Positions 41,696 through 50,448 of a DNA stretch of 64,000 bases are shown here, piece after piece; within the stretch, counting starts at the first letter, position 1; each line of letters starts with the position of its first letter. The position numbers were made by a program, and so were the translations under genes. The notes under the pieces are model-generated. The model was not told the DNA's origin. It did not search any database and saw only the letters and a program-made list of their open reading frames with translations. Source of the stretch: Mesotaenium endlicherianum (Eukaryota; Streptophyta; Zygnematophyceae; Zygnematales; Mesotaeniaceae); NCBI GenBank assembly GCA_009602735.1, contig WELA01009551.1, forward strand, positions 164,606 to 228,605. Reading direction: 5' to 3'.

Positions 41696-42973
41696 TTATT
41701 GGGGTTCGCGGTAAAGTACCTGTACGGTTTCTTTTGATTGTTGCTGCAATAGTATTTCTTTTCCATTGGTAAGCGCTTCGAATTTTTCCCGCGTATAATG
41801 CCTGATGGTAAGCAGCGTGAGGTTTTTCTCCAGTTGCACATCGAATTCATTGCTGGCTTTGCTGGCGAGTTGTTCAAGCCGGTCGGCGCGGTCGTCGAAG
41901 CACAATTGCACGCCAATAGCTCCTGTTTGTACCAGGTTGGGTTTGATGCGCGACTGGTTGATCCATGCATAGAGATGGCTCATGGGCTGTTCACCTACAA
42001 AAGAGAAATCCTGGCTGTTGAGTTGCATCAATACCTGCTGTTGTTTTACCACAATGATAGGGGGCAGCGCTTTGGCATTCTTTTTATGGATGGTAGTGCC
42101 GGGCAATGAGGGATCGAGGAAGCATTTGACCAGCAAAGGAATGTCTTTGTTTTGCAAAGGTTTGATGGTCTTGGGATGGATCACTTGCGCACCATAGTAC
42201 GCCATTTCGATCACTTCCCGGAAACTTAGTTCTTGTATCAGCTGAGCATCGGGAAACTGTTTGGGATCGGCATTCATCACGCCTTCCACATCTTTCCAGA
42301 TCGTAACACTTTCAGCTTCGAGCATGTTGGCAAAAACGGCGGCTGTATAATCACTTCCTTCCCTTCCCAGCGTAGTGCTTTCGTTGTCGGCTGTAGCGCC
42401 GATGAAACCTTGCGTTACGTAAATGGGAGTTGTTAGTTGGGAGTTGTTAGGTGTTAGATGGGAGTGGATTCTTTCGGTGCTCACCTTCCAATCGATGGTT
42501 GCATCGCGGAAATTATCGTCGGTCCTGAGCAGGTCGCGTACATCGAGCCACTCATTGGCAATGCCTTCCTGGTTGAGGAAATAGCTGATGATGCAGGTGC
42601 TCAAAAGTTCACCTACACAAACCACCTGGTCGTAATAATAATCGAAATCCCTGACCGGCTTATCATGCAGCAGCCATTCTATTTCTGTGAAGAAATCGTT
42701 CAGTCGCGCCAGGCATGGATTGTAATGCGTAACCAGCAGGTATTTGGCTGTAGTGAGGTGTTGATTTTTCACCACACCGAACAATTGCAACGCTTCTTCT
42801 TTTTTACCGGCATAAAAAGCTTCCACCACTTTTTCCAACGCATTAGTGGTTTTACCCATAGCGGAAATAATGATGGTAAGCGGTTGGTCGTTGAAAGAAC
42901 GTACTATCGCTGCCAGGTTCTGGATCCTTTCTACACTGTTAACACTTGCGCCGCCGAATTTGAATACTTTCAT
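41696..42973 (-). CDS. lysC: Aspartate kinase with an in-frame heptamer-repeat insertion
   Basis: 425-residue monofunctional aspartokinase, first step to lysine, threonine and methionine. MKVFKFGGASVNSVERI at the N-terminus, IISAMGKTTNALE, TLGREGSDYTAAVFANML and a C-terminal pair of ACT-like domains. Start at 42973 is supported by a TATTTTTG -7 box at 42987-42994; earlier ATGs fall at or before the predicted start of transcription. Residues HSHLTPNNSQLTTPI are encoded by a TTAGTTG repeat and have no counterpart that I recall in homologues; the frame is kept, and the catalytic sequence resumes at VTQGFIGA. Confidence 0.93.
   Translation of the reverse strand: MKVFKFGGASVNSVERIQNLAAIVRSFNDQPLTIIISAMGKTTNALEKVVEAFYAGKKEEALQLFGVVKNQHLTTAKYLLVTHYNPCLARLNDFFTEIEWLLHDKPVRDFDYYYDQVVCVGELLSTCIISYFLNQEGIANEWLDVRDLLRTDDNFRDATIDWKVSTERIHSHLTPNNSQLTTPIYVTQGFIGATADNESTTLGREGSDYTAAVFANMLEAESVTIWKDVEGVMNADPKQFPDAQLIQELSFREVIEMAYYGAQVIHPKTIKPLQNKDIPLLVKCFLDPSLPGTTIHKKNAKALPPIIVVKQQQVLMQLNSQDFSFVGEQPMSHLYAWINQSRIKPNLVQTGAIGVQLCFDDRADRLEQLASKASNEFDVQLEKNLTLLTIRHYTREKFEALTNGKEILLQQQSKETVQVLYREPQ
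42425..42463. repeat. TTAGTTG heptamer repeat inside aspartate kinase
   Basis: Plus-strand reading GGGAGTTGTTAGTTGGGAG followed by degenerate units up to GATGGGAG. It shares the 15-mer GTTGTTAGTTGGGAG with 3964-3978. Length and phase keep the aspartokinase frame open. Confidence 0.8.
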
Positions 42974-42986
42974 TCCTTTCATCCAA

Positions 42987-42994
42987 CAAAAATA
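42987..42994 (-). promoter_or_regulatory. -7 box TATTTTTG of aspartate kinase
   Basis: Exact TAnnTTTG match on the minus strand, 13 bases before the chosen ATG at 42973. Confidence 0.55.
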
Positions 42995-43022
42995 ACCCTT
43001 CACCTATTCATAAACTTAAAAT

Positions 43023-43051
43023 TTGCAGGCCCCGCTTCTTTGGTACATTTG
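43023..43051 (+). promoter_or_regulatory. Promoter of the CAP-domain lipoprotein gene
   Basis: TTG at 43023-43025, 18-bp spacer, TACATTTG at 43044-43051, then the start codon at 43070. Confidence 0.65.
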
Positions 43052-43069
43052 TTGCCTGTTCATTGTAAA

Positions 43070-43582
43070 ATGAATCTTATGCCAAGGAAATCTATTATCC
43101 AACTCCCTGCTTTTTTTATAATGGTTGCCGCTTTGATGTCTTGCAGTCCCGCGCAACCGGTAGCCGAAGCTACTCCGCCTCCTGCTACCTACCGGGTAGT
43201 AAGGAGTAAAATGAACGACGATATCCTGTATTATGTGAACCAGCACCGGGCTGCGATGGGATTGAGTAAACTGCAGTTGTTCGATGCAGCAACCGTACAA
43301 GCATATAACCACAGCAAAAATATGGCTACGGGCAGAACACCATTCGGACATACAGGCTTTGAAGGCCGGGTAAATGCCATTGCGAAAACAGAAGGCAGGA
43401 TGAGTGCTTCTGCCGAGAATGTAGCTTATGGCGAACTCACGGCAAGGGAAGTGGTGCAAGGATGGTTGAAAAGTCCTGGACACAAGAAAAATATAGAAGG
43501 CAACTATGCGCTTACAGGCATAGGCACTTATACCGATAACAGAGGTATTGTATTTTTTACACAGATATTCCTGCGGCGATAA
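43070..43582 (+). CDS. CAP (SCP/PR-1) domain lipoprotein
   Basis: 170 residues with a lipoprotein signal (lipobox ALMSC near residue 23-27), then a short Pro-rich spacer and a CAP domain. Visible CAP features: ILYYVNQHRAAMGLSKL, AQAYNHSKNMATGRTPFGHTG-type helix with His (here VQAYNHSKNMATG), SASAENVAYGE and VVQGWLKSPGHKKNIEGNY with the second His. Bacterial CAP proteins are extracytoplasmic; some bind sterols or act on the envelope, but the function here is unknown. An ATG at 43079 is an equally good start. Confidence 0.9.
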   Translation: MNLMPRKSIIQLPAFFIMVAALMSCSPAQPVAEATPPPATYRVVRSKMNDDILYYVNQHRAAMGLSKLQLFDAATVQAYNHSKNMATGRTPFGHTGFEGRVNAIAKTEGRMSASAENVAYGELTAREVVQGWLKSPGHKKNIEGNYALTGIGTYTDNRGIVFFTQIFLRR

Positions 43583-43585
43583 AAT

Positions 43586-43618
43586 TTGGCTGCGATTGAT
43601 TCCTGCGTCCTACCTTTA
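43586..43618 (+). promoter_or_regulatory. Probable promoter of fbp
   Basis: TTG at 43586-43588, 22-bp spacer, TACCTTTA at 43611-43618 (one mismatch to TAnnTTTG). It would place the transcript start just before the fbp start codons. Confidence 0.4.
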
Positions 43619-43642
43619 TCCGAACGAATGTTTGTTTTTATG

Positions 43643-44656
43643 ATGGTAAACAGGAATATTCTTACACTGGATGAATTTACGATTCAACAATTGCGGCAGT
43701 TTCCCAAAGCCACGGGAGAACTGAGCAGTCTTTTGAGAGACATTGGATTGGCAGCTAAACGGGTGAATGTGGAAGTGAACAAAGCCGGCCTGGTAGATAT
43801 ACTGGGTGATGCCGGCTCTGTGAACGTACAGGGCGAAGATGTGAAGAAGCTCGATGTGTATGCCAATAATCATTTCATGGGTGTACTCAAGCACGGCATC
43901 AGCTGTGCAGGCATTGGCAGCGAGGAGCTGGACGATTTTGTGGTGTTCAATGATGAAGTGAGCAACAACAGTAAATATGTGGTGCTCTTTGATCCGCTCG
44001 ATGGCAGCGGTAATATAGATGTCAATGTATCTATCGGCACTATTTTCAGCGTGTACAAGCGGGTGAGTGAAAAAGGCAAACCCTGCGTCAAAGAAGATTT
44101 CCTGCAGCCGGGCAACCGCCAGGTAGCTGCGGGCTATGTGATCTACGGATCCAGCACCATGCTGGTATATGCTACGCGCCGCGGTGTGAACGGGTTTACC
44201 CTCGACCCGTCGATCGGTGAATTTTCGTTGAGCCATCCCAATATTCAATGTCCTGAATATGGCATGTTTTATTCTGTGAACCACGGTAATTTTTTCCGGT
44301 ACGATGAAAAAGTAAGACGGTATATCGATGGCTGCCAGCGTAAAACGAAAGATACGGGAGGTCCTTATACCCAGCGTTATATCGGAAGTATGGTGGCCGA
44401 TGTGCACCGTAACCTCATCAAAGGCGGTATCTTTATGTATCCCGGAACGGTTGACAAGCCCAAAGGAAAATTGCGTTTGCTGTATGAAGCCAATCCCTGT
44501 GCTTTCATTGTAGAAGTGGCAGGAGGGGCGGCAACGGATGGAGTGCAAAGAATACTGGATATTCAACCCACTGAATTGCACCAGCGAACGCCATTGTTTA
44601 TTGGAAGCAAAGGGATGATGGATGAATTAGAATTGTATCTTCAGGCAAAAATATAG
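43643..44656 (+). CDS. fbp: Class I fructose-1,6-bisphosphatase
   Basis: Gluconeogenic phosphatase. 337 residues from ATG 43643 ([13 protein letters not shown]); ATGs at 43628 and 43640 are alternatives. The metal and phosphate site is [20 protein letters not shown]; further family blocks are [46 protein letters not shown] and [23 protein letters not shown] with a C-terminal GGAATDG. Together with the two aldolases at 778-3066 it shows a full gluconeogenic capacity. It heads a plus-strand series with gaps of 3-18 bp to the NUDIX gene. Confidence 0.96.
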   Translation: MVNRNILTLDEFTIQQLRQFPKATGELSSLLRDIGLAAKRVNVEVNKAGLVDILGDAGSVNVQGEDVKKLDVYANNHFMGVLKHGISCAGIGSEELDDFVVFNDEVSNNSKYVVLFDPLDGSGNIDVNVSIGTIFSVYKRVSEKGKPCVKEDFLQPGNRQVAAGYVIYGSSTMLVYATRRGVNGFTLDPSIGEFSLSHPNIQCPEYGMFYSVNHGNFFRYDEKVRRYIDGCQRKTKDTGGPYTQRYIGSMVADVHRNLIKGGIFMYPGTVDKPKGKLRLLYEANPCAFIVEVAGGAATDGVQRILDIQPTELHQRTPLFIGSKGMMDELELYLQAKI

Positions 44657-44662
44657 CCGGTA

Positions 44663-45160
44663 ATGAAAGTTAGATTGATGAGTATTGTATTGTTGATGAT
44701 GGGAACTGCTGCATGCACTGAAGCGCAAATGAGGATAGATCCTTCAAAAATGAATTATCTCCTGAACACCAAAACCAACAATATCCTTTACCGCGATACT
44801 GTTTACAGAGGCAGCCGGGAATTCAGGATGTTGTTTGAAAGAACAGGCGACCCGGATCTCATGCATTTGTATAAACGGCATCAGACTTCCAAGATCATGA
44901 GTCAGGTACTGACATTAGCCGGAACAGTCGCCATTGTATTGGGCGTATCAGAGATCAGTAGTGGAAACAATGACCAGAAAACACCGGGGTGGCTATTGGT
45001 TACCGGCGGCTTTGTATCAGCAACCTATGGAGGATACCTGCTGCTTAAGAGCCAGCAACAATTGTTACAGGCAGTTACTGTTTTCAATGCCCGGCACAAT
45101 ACGGCCAGTCTTGGCATTGGTGTATCATCCAGTAAGTTGGGGTTAGTGTATAAATTTTAG
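44663..45160 (+). CDS. Hypothetical exported membrane-associated protein
   Basis: 165 residues, 6 bp after fbp. An N-terminal hydrophobic stretch (MKVRLMSIVLLMMGTAACTEAQ) looks like a signal peptide; TAAC-TEAQ could even serve as a lipobox. Two further hydrophobic segments (about 75-92 and 107-125, the second rich in Gly) may be membrane helices. No known domain recognised. Confidence 0.7.
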   Translation: MKVRLMSIVLLMMGTAACTEAQMRIDPSKMNYLLNTKTNNILYRDTVYRGSREFRMLFERTGDPDLMHLYKRHQTSKIMSQVLTLAGTVAIVLGVSEISSGNNDQKTPGWLLVTGGFVSATYGGYLLLKSQQQLLQAVTVFNARHNTASLGIGVSSSKLGLVYKF

Positions 45161-45163
45161 GTC

Positions 45164-45925
45164 ATGCAAAAAAACATCATCCAGGTAAAGAACCTGCACA
45201 AAAAATACGGCGATTTTGAAGCAGTGAAGGGCATCAGTTTCGATGTGAAGGAAGGAGAGATATTCGGTTTGCTGGGACCGAATGGCGCCGGTAAATCCAC
45301 CACGCTGGAGATCATAGAAACCCTGCGGGAAAAGACCAGCGGGGAAGTATGGGTAGACGGACTGAACCTCGATACTTCACCCAACGAGATCAAGAAACTC
45401 ATTGGCGTGCAGTTGCAGACTTCGGGTTATTATCCTGGCCTCAAGCTGGTAGAGCTGATCCGTTTGTTTGCCGGTTTGTATAATGAAGTGATCGATCCTT
45501 ATACTTTGCTCGATACGGTGAACCTGCGCGATAAAGCAGGCGCTAAATTCAAAGAGTTGAGCGGTGGACAGAAACAAAGATTTTCTATTGCTACCACCCT
45601 CATCAATAAACCCAGGATCATTTTTCTCGATGAGCCTACTACCGGACTCGATCCGCAAGCGCGGCGCAACCTGTGGGATCTGATCAGCAATATCCGCAAA
45701 CAGGGCACTACCGTGATCATCACCACGCATTATATGGATGAAGCGGAAGTGCTGTGCGATAGAGTAGCCATCATCGACAGCGGAAAGATCATTGCCATGA
45801 ACACACCCGATAAATTGATCGACGAACTGGTAGCCACCGGATTTGAAAGACCCAAAGAAGTCAAAAAAGCCAACCTGGAAGATGTGTTCATTCATCTTAC
45901 AGGACATGTTTTACGCGAGCAATAA
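45164..45925 (+). CDS. ABC transporter ATP-binding protein without adjacent permease
   Basis: 253-residue ATPase: Walker A LLGPNGAGKSTTLEII, Q-loop GVQLQTSGYYPGL, signature FKELSGGQKQRFSIATTL, Walker B RIIFLDEPTTGLDPQ, then ITTHYMDEAEVLCDR typical of exporters of the DrrA/CcmA/ABC-2 class. The short C-terminal tail (FERPKEVKKANLEDVFIHLTG) is like that of drug or antibiotic exporters. The next gene is YfiT, not an ABC-2 permease, so its membrane partner must be elsewhere. Confidence 0.92.
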   Translation: MQKNIIQVKNLHKKYGDFEAVKGISFDVKEGEIFGLLGPNGAGKSTTLEIIETLREKTSGEVWVDGLNLDTSPNEIKKLIGVQLQTSGYYPGLKLVELIRLFAGLYNEVIDPYTLLDTVNLRDKAGAKFKELSGGQKQRFSIATTLINKPRIIFLDEPTTGLDPQARRNLWDLISNIRKQGTTVIITTHYMDEAEVLCDRVAIIDSGKIIAMNTPDKLIDELVATGFERPKEVKKANLEDVFIHLTGHVLREQ

Positions 45926-45943
45926 TCACTTTAATATTTTTAT

Positions 45944-46471
45944 ATGAGCAACGATCCCCGTTATCCTATTGGTAAATATGAGCCGCAAGCTTTTTCAGCA
46001 GCGCAGAAAAAGGCCTGGTTATCGGATATCCAGTTCCTGCCGGAGGAATTGGAAAAAGCCATTCTCAATCTCGATGCAAAACAATTGCAAACACCTTATC
46101 GCGATGGGGGATGGACTGTACAACAATTGGTACATCATGTGGCCGATAGCCACCTGAATGCATATACACGTTTCAAACTGGGACTCACCGAAACCAATCC
46201 CACCATCAGGCCCTATGAAGAAAAGGAGTGGGCCTTGCTGGCCGATGTAGAAACAATACCTGTGAATGTTTCCATTACTTTATTGCACGCACTGCATCGC
46301 CGCTGGCATGCAGCTGTTAAAGATATCACCGATGAACAATGGCAGCGTACGGTAGTGCATCCGGATCACGGAAGACAAATGACATTGTGGTTCCTGCTGG
46401 GTATGTATGCCTGGCATGGCAAACACCATACGGCACACATCACCACACTTCGTGAAAACAAAGGTTGGTAA
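45944..46471 (+). CDS. YfiT-like DinB-family putative bacillithiol/metal-dependent hydrolase
   Basis: 175-residue four-helix DinB/YfiT protein. PRYPIGKYEPQ at the N-terminus is the YfiT hallmark; three metal-binding histidines appear in QLVHHVADSHLNA and GKHHTAHITTL. The family includes bacillithiol S-transferases and metal-dependent hydrolases, and Bacteroidota often make bacillithiol. Cytoplasmic. 18 bp after the ABC ATPase. Confidence 0.9.
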   Translation: MSNDPRYPIGKYEPQAFSAAQKKAWLSDIQFLPEELEKAILNLDAKQLQTPYRDGGWTVQQLVHHVADSHLNAYTRFKLGLTETNPTIRPYEEKEWALLADVETIPVNVSITLLHALHRRWHAAVKDITDEQWQRTVVHPDHGRQMTLWFLLGMYAWHGKHHTAHITTLRENKGW

Positions 46472-46477
46472 TTATAT

Positions 46478-47029
46478 ATGACCCGGGAAATGAAGTGGAA
46501 GACCTTGTCTTCAAAATATGTTTACCACGACCGTTGGTTCAAAGCGCGTGCCGCCAGTTGTGAATTACCGGATGGCCGCATCATTGAACCTTATTATGTA
46601 GTGGAATTGCCCAACTGGGCCAATGTGGTGGTGGTAACCAAAGACGAACGGATGGTGTTTGTACGACAGTACCGCTATGCCGGTGATATGATCACCATTG
46701 AATTACCGGGCGGCGTGATAGATAAAAATGAATCGCCCGAAGCAGCCGTAAAAAGGGAGATGATAGAAGAGACAGGCTATACTTCTAATGAGATTGAATT
46801 CCTTTACCAGGTATCACCTAACCCAGCTATCAATGACAACACAGCTTATTTCTACCTTGCAAGGAATGCTGAGCGAGGCGGTACGCAAAAATTCGATCCA
46901 TTCGAAGACATTGAAGTAGTAAGTTTCAGCAAAGAAGAAGTGATACAGCTGTTGCGTGAAGGCAAATTCCAGCACGGAGTGCAGGTGGGCGCTATTTATG
47001 ATGCGCTGGTGAAATTGAAATGGTTGTAA
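46478..47029 (+). CDS. NUDIX hydrolase (ADP-ribose pyrophosphatase-like)
   Basis: 183 residues, 6 bp after the YfiT gene. A full Nudix box begins at GGVIDKNESPEAAVKREM and continues IEETGY. Preceding ITIELPGG and following NDNTAYFYLARNAERG resemble ADP-ribose pyrophosphatases, which hydrolyse ADP-ribose or related nucleotide sugars. The start MTREMKWKT is used; MKWKT four codons later is possible. The gene ends 8 bp before hairpin repeat copy 2. Confidence 0.92.
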   Translation: MTREMKWKTLSSKYVYHDRWFKARAASCELPDGRIIEPYYVVELPNWANVVVVTKDERMVFVRQYRYAGDMITIELPGGVIDKNESPEAAVKREMIEETGYTSNEIEFLYQVSPNPAINDNTAYFYLARNAERGGTQKFDPFEDIEVVSFSKEEVIQLLREGKFQHGVQVGAIYDALVKLKWL

Positions 47030-47036
47030 ATTTCAT

Positions 47037-47115
47037 CGTCATCCCGAGCGAGCGAAGCGAGTCGAGGGATCTGCTGAACGTTTCGTGAGATCCCTCGGCT
47101 ACGCTCGGGATGACG
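47037..47115. repeat. Intergenic hairpin repeat, copy 2 of 3
   Basis: CGTCATCCCGAGCG ... CGCTCGGGATGACG, a 79-bp palindrome with perfect 14-bp outer arms and GATCTGC / GATCCCTCGG inner parts. It exactly fills the gap between the convergent NUDIX and folC genes, ending against the folC stop codon. This position suits a bidirectional terminator. Confidence 0.92.
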
Positions 47116-48420
47116 TTATATGTTTCTTACTTCCCCCACCAGAAATACACTTCCACAGACTAATATCATATCCTCTTTCGAAGCATTTTCTATTGCCTTG
47201 TGCAGCGCCGCATTGACTTCTTCAAATGCATATCCTTTCAATTGGTGTTTAGCGGCCATTTGCTGCAAGGTTTTTTCATCGAGTGCGCGGGGTATCTGTG
47301 CTTTGGTGAAATAGTATGTTGCATAGGCAGGTAATAAAGCCAGCACTTTGTCCACCTCTTTGTCTTTCACCATCCCCATTACAATATGCAATTGCTTGCA
47401 GGCAGATAACTCCAGTTGTTCTCTTATTTGTTTGATGCCATCTATGTTATGTCCTACATCCAACACTACCAGCGGATGTAGGTGAATGACTTCCCAACGG
47501 CCGTGTAAGCCGGTGAGTTTTTTTACCTGGCGAAGGGCCTGCTGCACCATCTGGTGATCTATGCGCCACCCTTTCTGTTGCAGTTGTGTTACCGCTTCCA
47601 GCACGGTGAGCAGGTTTTTGAGCTGGTAGATACCGGGCAAATCGAGATGATACACCTGGTGTTCCTGGTGCCTGTTATCGGCTACTTCAACTGCCAACTG
47701 GTGTTGCTCGTATTTCCAGTCGGTTACATAACGGGTAGTTTCTGCAAAAAAAATAGGAGAAGGGGCAATACCATTGTCGCCTGCTGCTTTCCGCTCGAAA
47801 ACCGGTTTGGTCTCAGGCAACGATTCACCAATCACTACCGGGATATGCGGTTTGATGATGCCTGCTTTTTCACCGGCAATTGCCTCCAGTGTATTGCCCA
47901 GCATGTTCATGTGATCCCATCCGATATTGGTGATGATGCTTAATTCAGGTGTGATGATATTGGTGCTGTCGAGCCGGCCTCCCAATCCTACTTCAATAAC
48001 AGCTACATCTACCTGCTGACTGGCAAAATAATCGAATGCCATGGCTACAGTGATCTCGAAAAAGGAAGGCTCTATTTCTTCTATCAACGGACGGATGCGC
48101 TGGGTAAACTGCGTCACAAACGCTTCGCAACACATTTCACCATTTACTTTGATCCGCTCCCTGAAATCTTTCAGGTGAGGTGAGGTATAGAGTCCTGTTT
48201 TATATCCTGCTGTTTGCAATATGGCAGCCAGCATGTGACTGGTAGAGCCTTTACCATTGGTGCCTGCAACATGAATGCTTTTGAAACGCCGTTGCGGATT
48301 GCCCAGTGCTTCGCATAAACGGATGGTATTGGCGAGGTCTTTTTTATATGCAGCAGCTCCTATGTGACTGAACATAGGCAGCCGGTTGAATAAATAGTCA
48401 AGGGTTTCCTGATAGCTCAT
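47116..48420 (-). CDS. folC: Bifunctional folylpolyglutamate/dihydrofolate synthase
   Basis: Adds glutamate to dihydropteroate and folates. 434 residues with Mur-ligase fold: P-loop SIHVAGTNGKGSTSHMLAA, YTSPHLKDFRERIKVNG, EVGLGGRLDSTNIITPELS, ITNIGWDHMNMLGNTLEAIAGEKAGI, GLHGRWEVI and VLDVGHNIDGI. It lies downstream of the tonB-like gene, as is common in Bacteroidota, 49 bp apart. Confidence 0.96.
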   Translation of the reverse strand: MSYQETLDYLFNRLPMFSHIGAAAYKKDLANTIRLCEALGNPQRRFKSIHVAGTNGKGSTSHMLAAILQTAGYKTGLYTSPHLKDFRERIKVNGEMCCEAFVTQFTQRIRPLIEEIEPSFFEITVAMAFDYFASQQVDVAVIEVGLGGRLDSTNIITPELSIITNIGWDHMNMLGNTLEAIAGEKAGIIKPHIPVVIGESLPETKPVFERKAAGDNGIAPSPIFFAETTRYVTDWKYEQHQLAVEVADNRHQEHQVYHLDLPGIYQLKNLLTVLEAVTQLQQKGWRIDHQMVQQALRQVKKLTGLHGRWEVIHLHPLVVLDVGHNIDGIKQIREQLELSACKQLHIVMGMVKDKEVDKVLALLPAYATYYFTKAQIPRALDEKTLQQMAAKHQLKGYAFEEVNAALHKAIENASKEDMILVCGSVFLVGEVRNI

Positions 48421-48469
48421 TGAAAATAAAAATCAAAAGTAAAAATTCAAATTGACTTTTGACTTCTTT

Positions 48470-49345
48470 CTAACCGCGCAGTTTGAAACTGAATACCAAT
48501 GTGCCGGTTTGTTCGTCGGTATTACCGGCGTTGAGTTTGAGCATCCTGGCTTTACGCAAAGCGATGTCGCGGATGTTCTGGTTGGTGGTGGTGGTGCCCC
48601 TTACATTCACCATAGCCTGTGTTACATTGCCGCTACGGTCAACGGTAATATCCACGGCTACTTTGGCATTCTCATTGAAGTCGTCTTCGAAAGAAGGAAG
48701 CCTGGTGATACGACGGCCGTCGAGTCCGCTCCGGATACTCACGCCGCCAGCGCCACCGTGACCGCTGGATGCATTACCGGTATAGCTATCGGAATTGGGA
48801 TTACCATTGGGATTGCCCTGATCGCCATGTCCGCCTGCAATGCCCTGATCACGTACGCCATTGTAACTATCGGCACGGTTACCACTGCTGGTGGTACTGG
48901 TTCCACCTTTAAACACTGCTTTGGGTTTTGGAGGAGCGGTAGCGGTATGGGTAGCTGTTGCTGTTGTTCTTTTCAAAGGCGCTTCGGGGCGTATCTCAGC
49001 TTTGGGAATGGGTTTGTGTAAAGGCTTATTCACCACAGGTGCATCGGCATCTGCATTTTCATCGGCACTGATATTTGGTTGATTGGAGGGCGCCTGAACA
49101 GATTTGGGTGGTGCGCTGTGTTCTTCCTGGGTAGCAGAAGGTTCGCCGGGAATTTGTGGGGCCACAGAGCCGGAACCGGTTTCGCTGTTGCCCAAGTTCA
49201 CTTCAATACCTTCTCCCAAACTGGGCTGCGGTATCTGAGGCAGTGTCCATTGCAGGAAAAAGAAAAGCAGGAACAGCAAAAAGCAGATAGCCAGGGTAAT
49301 GGCCGATGCTTTGATGTTCTTTTCCCGCTCGAAACTGATTTCCAT
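48470..49345 (-). CDS. TonB-like energy transducer protein
   Basis: 291 residues from ATG 49345 (an ATG at 49363 adds six). Cytoplasmic stub MEISFEREKNIKASA, one membrane helix (about 14-35), a long periplasmic linker rich in Pro, Ser, Thr, Asn and Gly (about 40-205, with GGHGDQGNPNGNPNSDSYTG) and a C-terminal TonB domain (about 207-291: VAVDITVDRSGNVTQAMVNV ending FSFKLRG). Links proton-motive force to outer-membrane receptors. The ExbB/ExbD genes that commonly precede it are missing here; a repeat and a TSUP transporter lie upstream instead. Confidence 0.85.
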   Translation of the reverse strand: MEISFEREKNIKASAITLAICFLLFLLFFFLQWTLPQIPQPSLGEGIEVNLGNSETGSGSVAPQIPGEPSATQEEHSAPPKSVQAPSNQPNISADENADADAPVVNKPLHKPIPKAEIRPEAPLKRTTATATHTATAPPKPKAVFKGGTSTTSSGNRADSYNGVRDQGIAGGHGDQGNPNGNPNSDSYTGNASSGHGGAGGVSIRSGLDGRRITRLPSFEDDFNENAKVAVDITVDRSGNVTQAMVNVRGTTTTNQNIRDIALRKARMLKLNAGNTDEQTGTLVFSFKLRG

Positions 49346-49470
49346 CTGATAGGAATTAAGCATACCAAATATACATTGGGTGTTGGAGTAAATCGCCGAT
49401 GTTGAAAATTACTGCCAGAATGCTGCCGTAATCCACTTTTTGGTATAAAGAAACGTTAAAGACCGTTACC

Positions 49471-49549
49471 CGTCATCCTGAGCGAACGAAGTGAGTCGAA
49501 GGAGCTGCTGAAGACTTCGTGAGGCTCCTCGGCTACGCTCGGGGTGACG
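49471..49549. repeat. Intergenic hairpin repeat, copy 3 of 3
   Basis: CGTCATCCTGAGCGAACGAAG ending in TACGCTCGGGGTGACG, same family as copies at 1906 and 47037 but with a G-U-forming change in the right arm and GAGCTGCTG/GGCTCCTC inside. It lies 11 bp beyond the stop of the TSUP gene and about 125 bp upstream of the tonB-like gene. Confidence 0.9.
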
Positions 49550-49560
49550 ATAAAAGCAGA

Positions 49561-50334
49561 TCAGGCATTTCTGAAAAATATATTATAGCCAAATCGCAAC
49601 AGGGTAGCTGTAACAATAATCATGAAAAAAATACGGATGAACCTGTTCCCTTTCTTCAGTGCCAGTTTAGCGCCGGCAAAGCCTCCCAGGGCATTGCATA
49701 TGGCCATGGGAATGGCGATGGGCCAGAGTATGGAACCTTTACCAAGGAAAAGCAGGATAGAACCAAAGTTGGTGGCCAGGTTCAGCATTTTGGCATGGGC
49801 GCTGGCCTGCAGGAAGTCAAAACCCAGTATGGAAATAAAAGCGAGTATGAAGAAACTGCCTGCACCCGGACCGATAAAGCCGTCATAAAATCCAATGACA
49901 ACACTAATAAGCAGACTGTACCACAAAACAGTTTGGGGTGAATGATCGCGGTGGGTATGCTGACCAAAATCTTTTTTGACATATGTATAAATGGCAACGA
50001 TGATCAGCACAATAAAAATGACCGGTTTCATATAGCGGTTACTGACCACCGTAAGCAGTTGAGACCCGACAAATGCGGCGGCAGCAGCAACAGCGCACAT
50101 GAGCAGCAGCCGTTTCCCATTCATGGCAACACGTTTGAAATACTGCCTTGCCGCTATGGCGGTGCCGCTGAAAGAAGGGATTTTTAATGAGCCGATCACG
50201 GTAGCTACCGGATAGGATGGTAATAAAACAAGCGAAGCAGGTGTTTGAATCAGGCCGCCACCGCCCACAATAGCATCTACAAAACCGGCGGCAAAAGCGA
50301 TGGTACAGAGTAATCCGATCGTAACAATATCCAT
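49561..50334 (-). CDS. TSUP family transporter (TauE/SafE, YfcA-like)
   Basis: 257-residue inner-membrane protein with 7-8 predicted helices in two repeats. Characteristic GFVDAIVGGGGLIQTPA near residue 17-33 and GFYDGFIGPGAGSFF near 137-151. TSUP proteins move sulfite, sulfoacetate or other organosulfur anions; the substrate here cannot be read. A second, fused TSUP domain occurs at 61642. The N-terminal extension is minimal. Confidence 0.92.
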   Translation of the reverse strand: MDIVTIGLLCTIAFAAGFVDAIVGGGGLIQTPASLVLLPSYPVATVIGSLKIPSFSGTAIAARQYFKRVAMNGKRLLLMCAVAAAAAFVGSQLLTVVSNRYMKPVIFIVLIIVAIYTYVKKDFGQHTHRDHSPQTVLWYSLLISVVIGFYDGFIGPGAGSFFILAFISILGFDFLQASAHAKMLNLATNFGSILLFLGKGSILWPIAIPMAICNALGGFAGAKLALKKGNRFIRIFFMIIVTATLLRFGYNIFFRNA

Positions 50335-50416
50335 ATAAGTTCAAAATTTCCAGCAATTCCACTGCCTTTTAACAAGTGTATAAAGATAACAGAAACGATT
50401 CACCGCATCTAAGCTG

Positions 50417-50424
50417 TATTTTTG
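50417..50424 (+). promoter_or_regulatory. -7 box TATTTTTG of the Gly-rich lipoprotein gene
   Basis: Exact TAnnTTTG match, 24 bp before the start codon at 50449. No clear -33 TTG. Confidence 0.55.
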
Positions 50425-50448
50425 TAATGAACTCATCAAGTACCGGTC

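Noticed and set aside
42458-43069. Long open extension upstream of the CAP-domain protein
   Set aside because: It runs antisense through aspartate kinase; the lipoprotein signal and promoter at 43023-43051 fix the start near 43070.
43616-44581. 321-codon minus-strand frame opposite fbp
   Set aside because: Antisense of a clearly conserved enzyme; no start context or family match.
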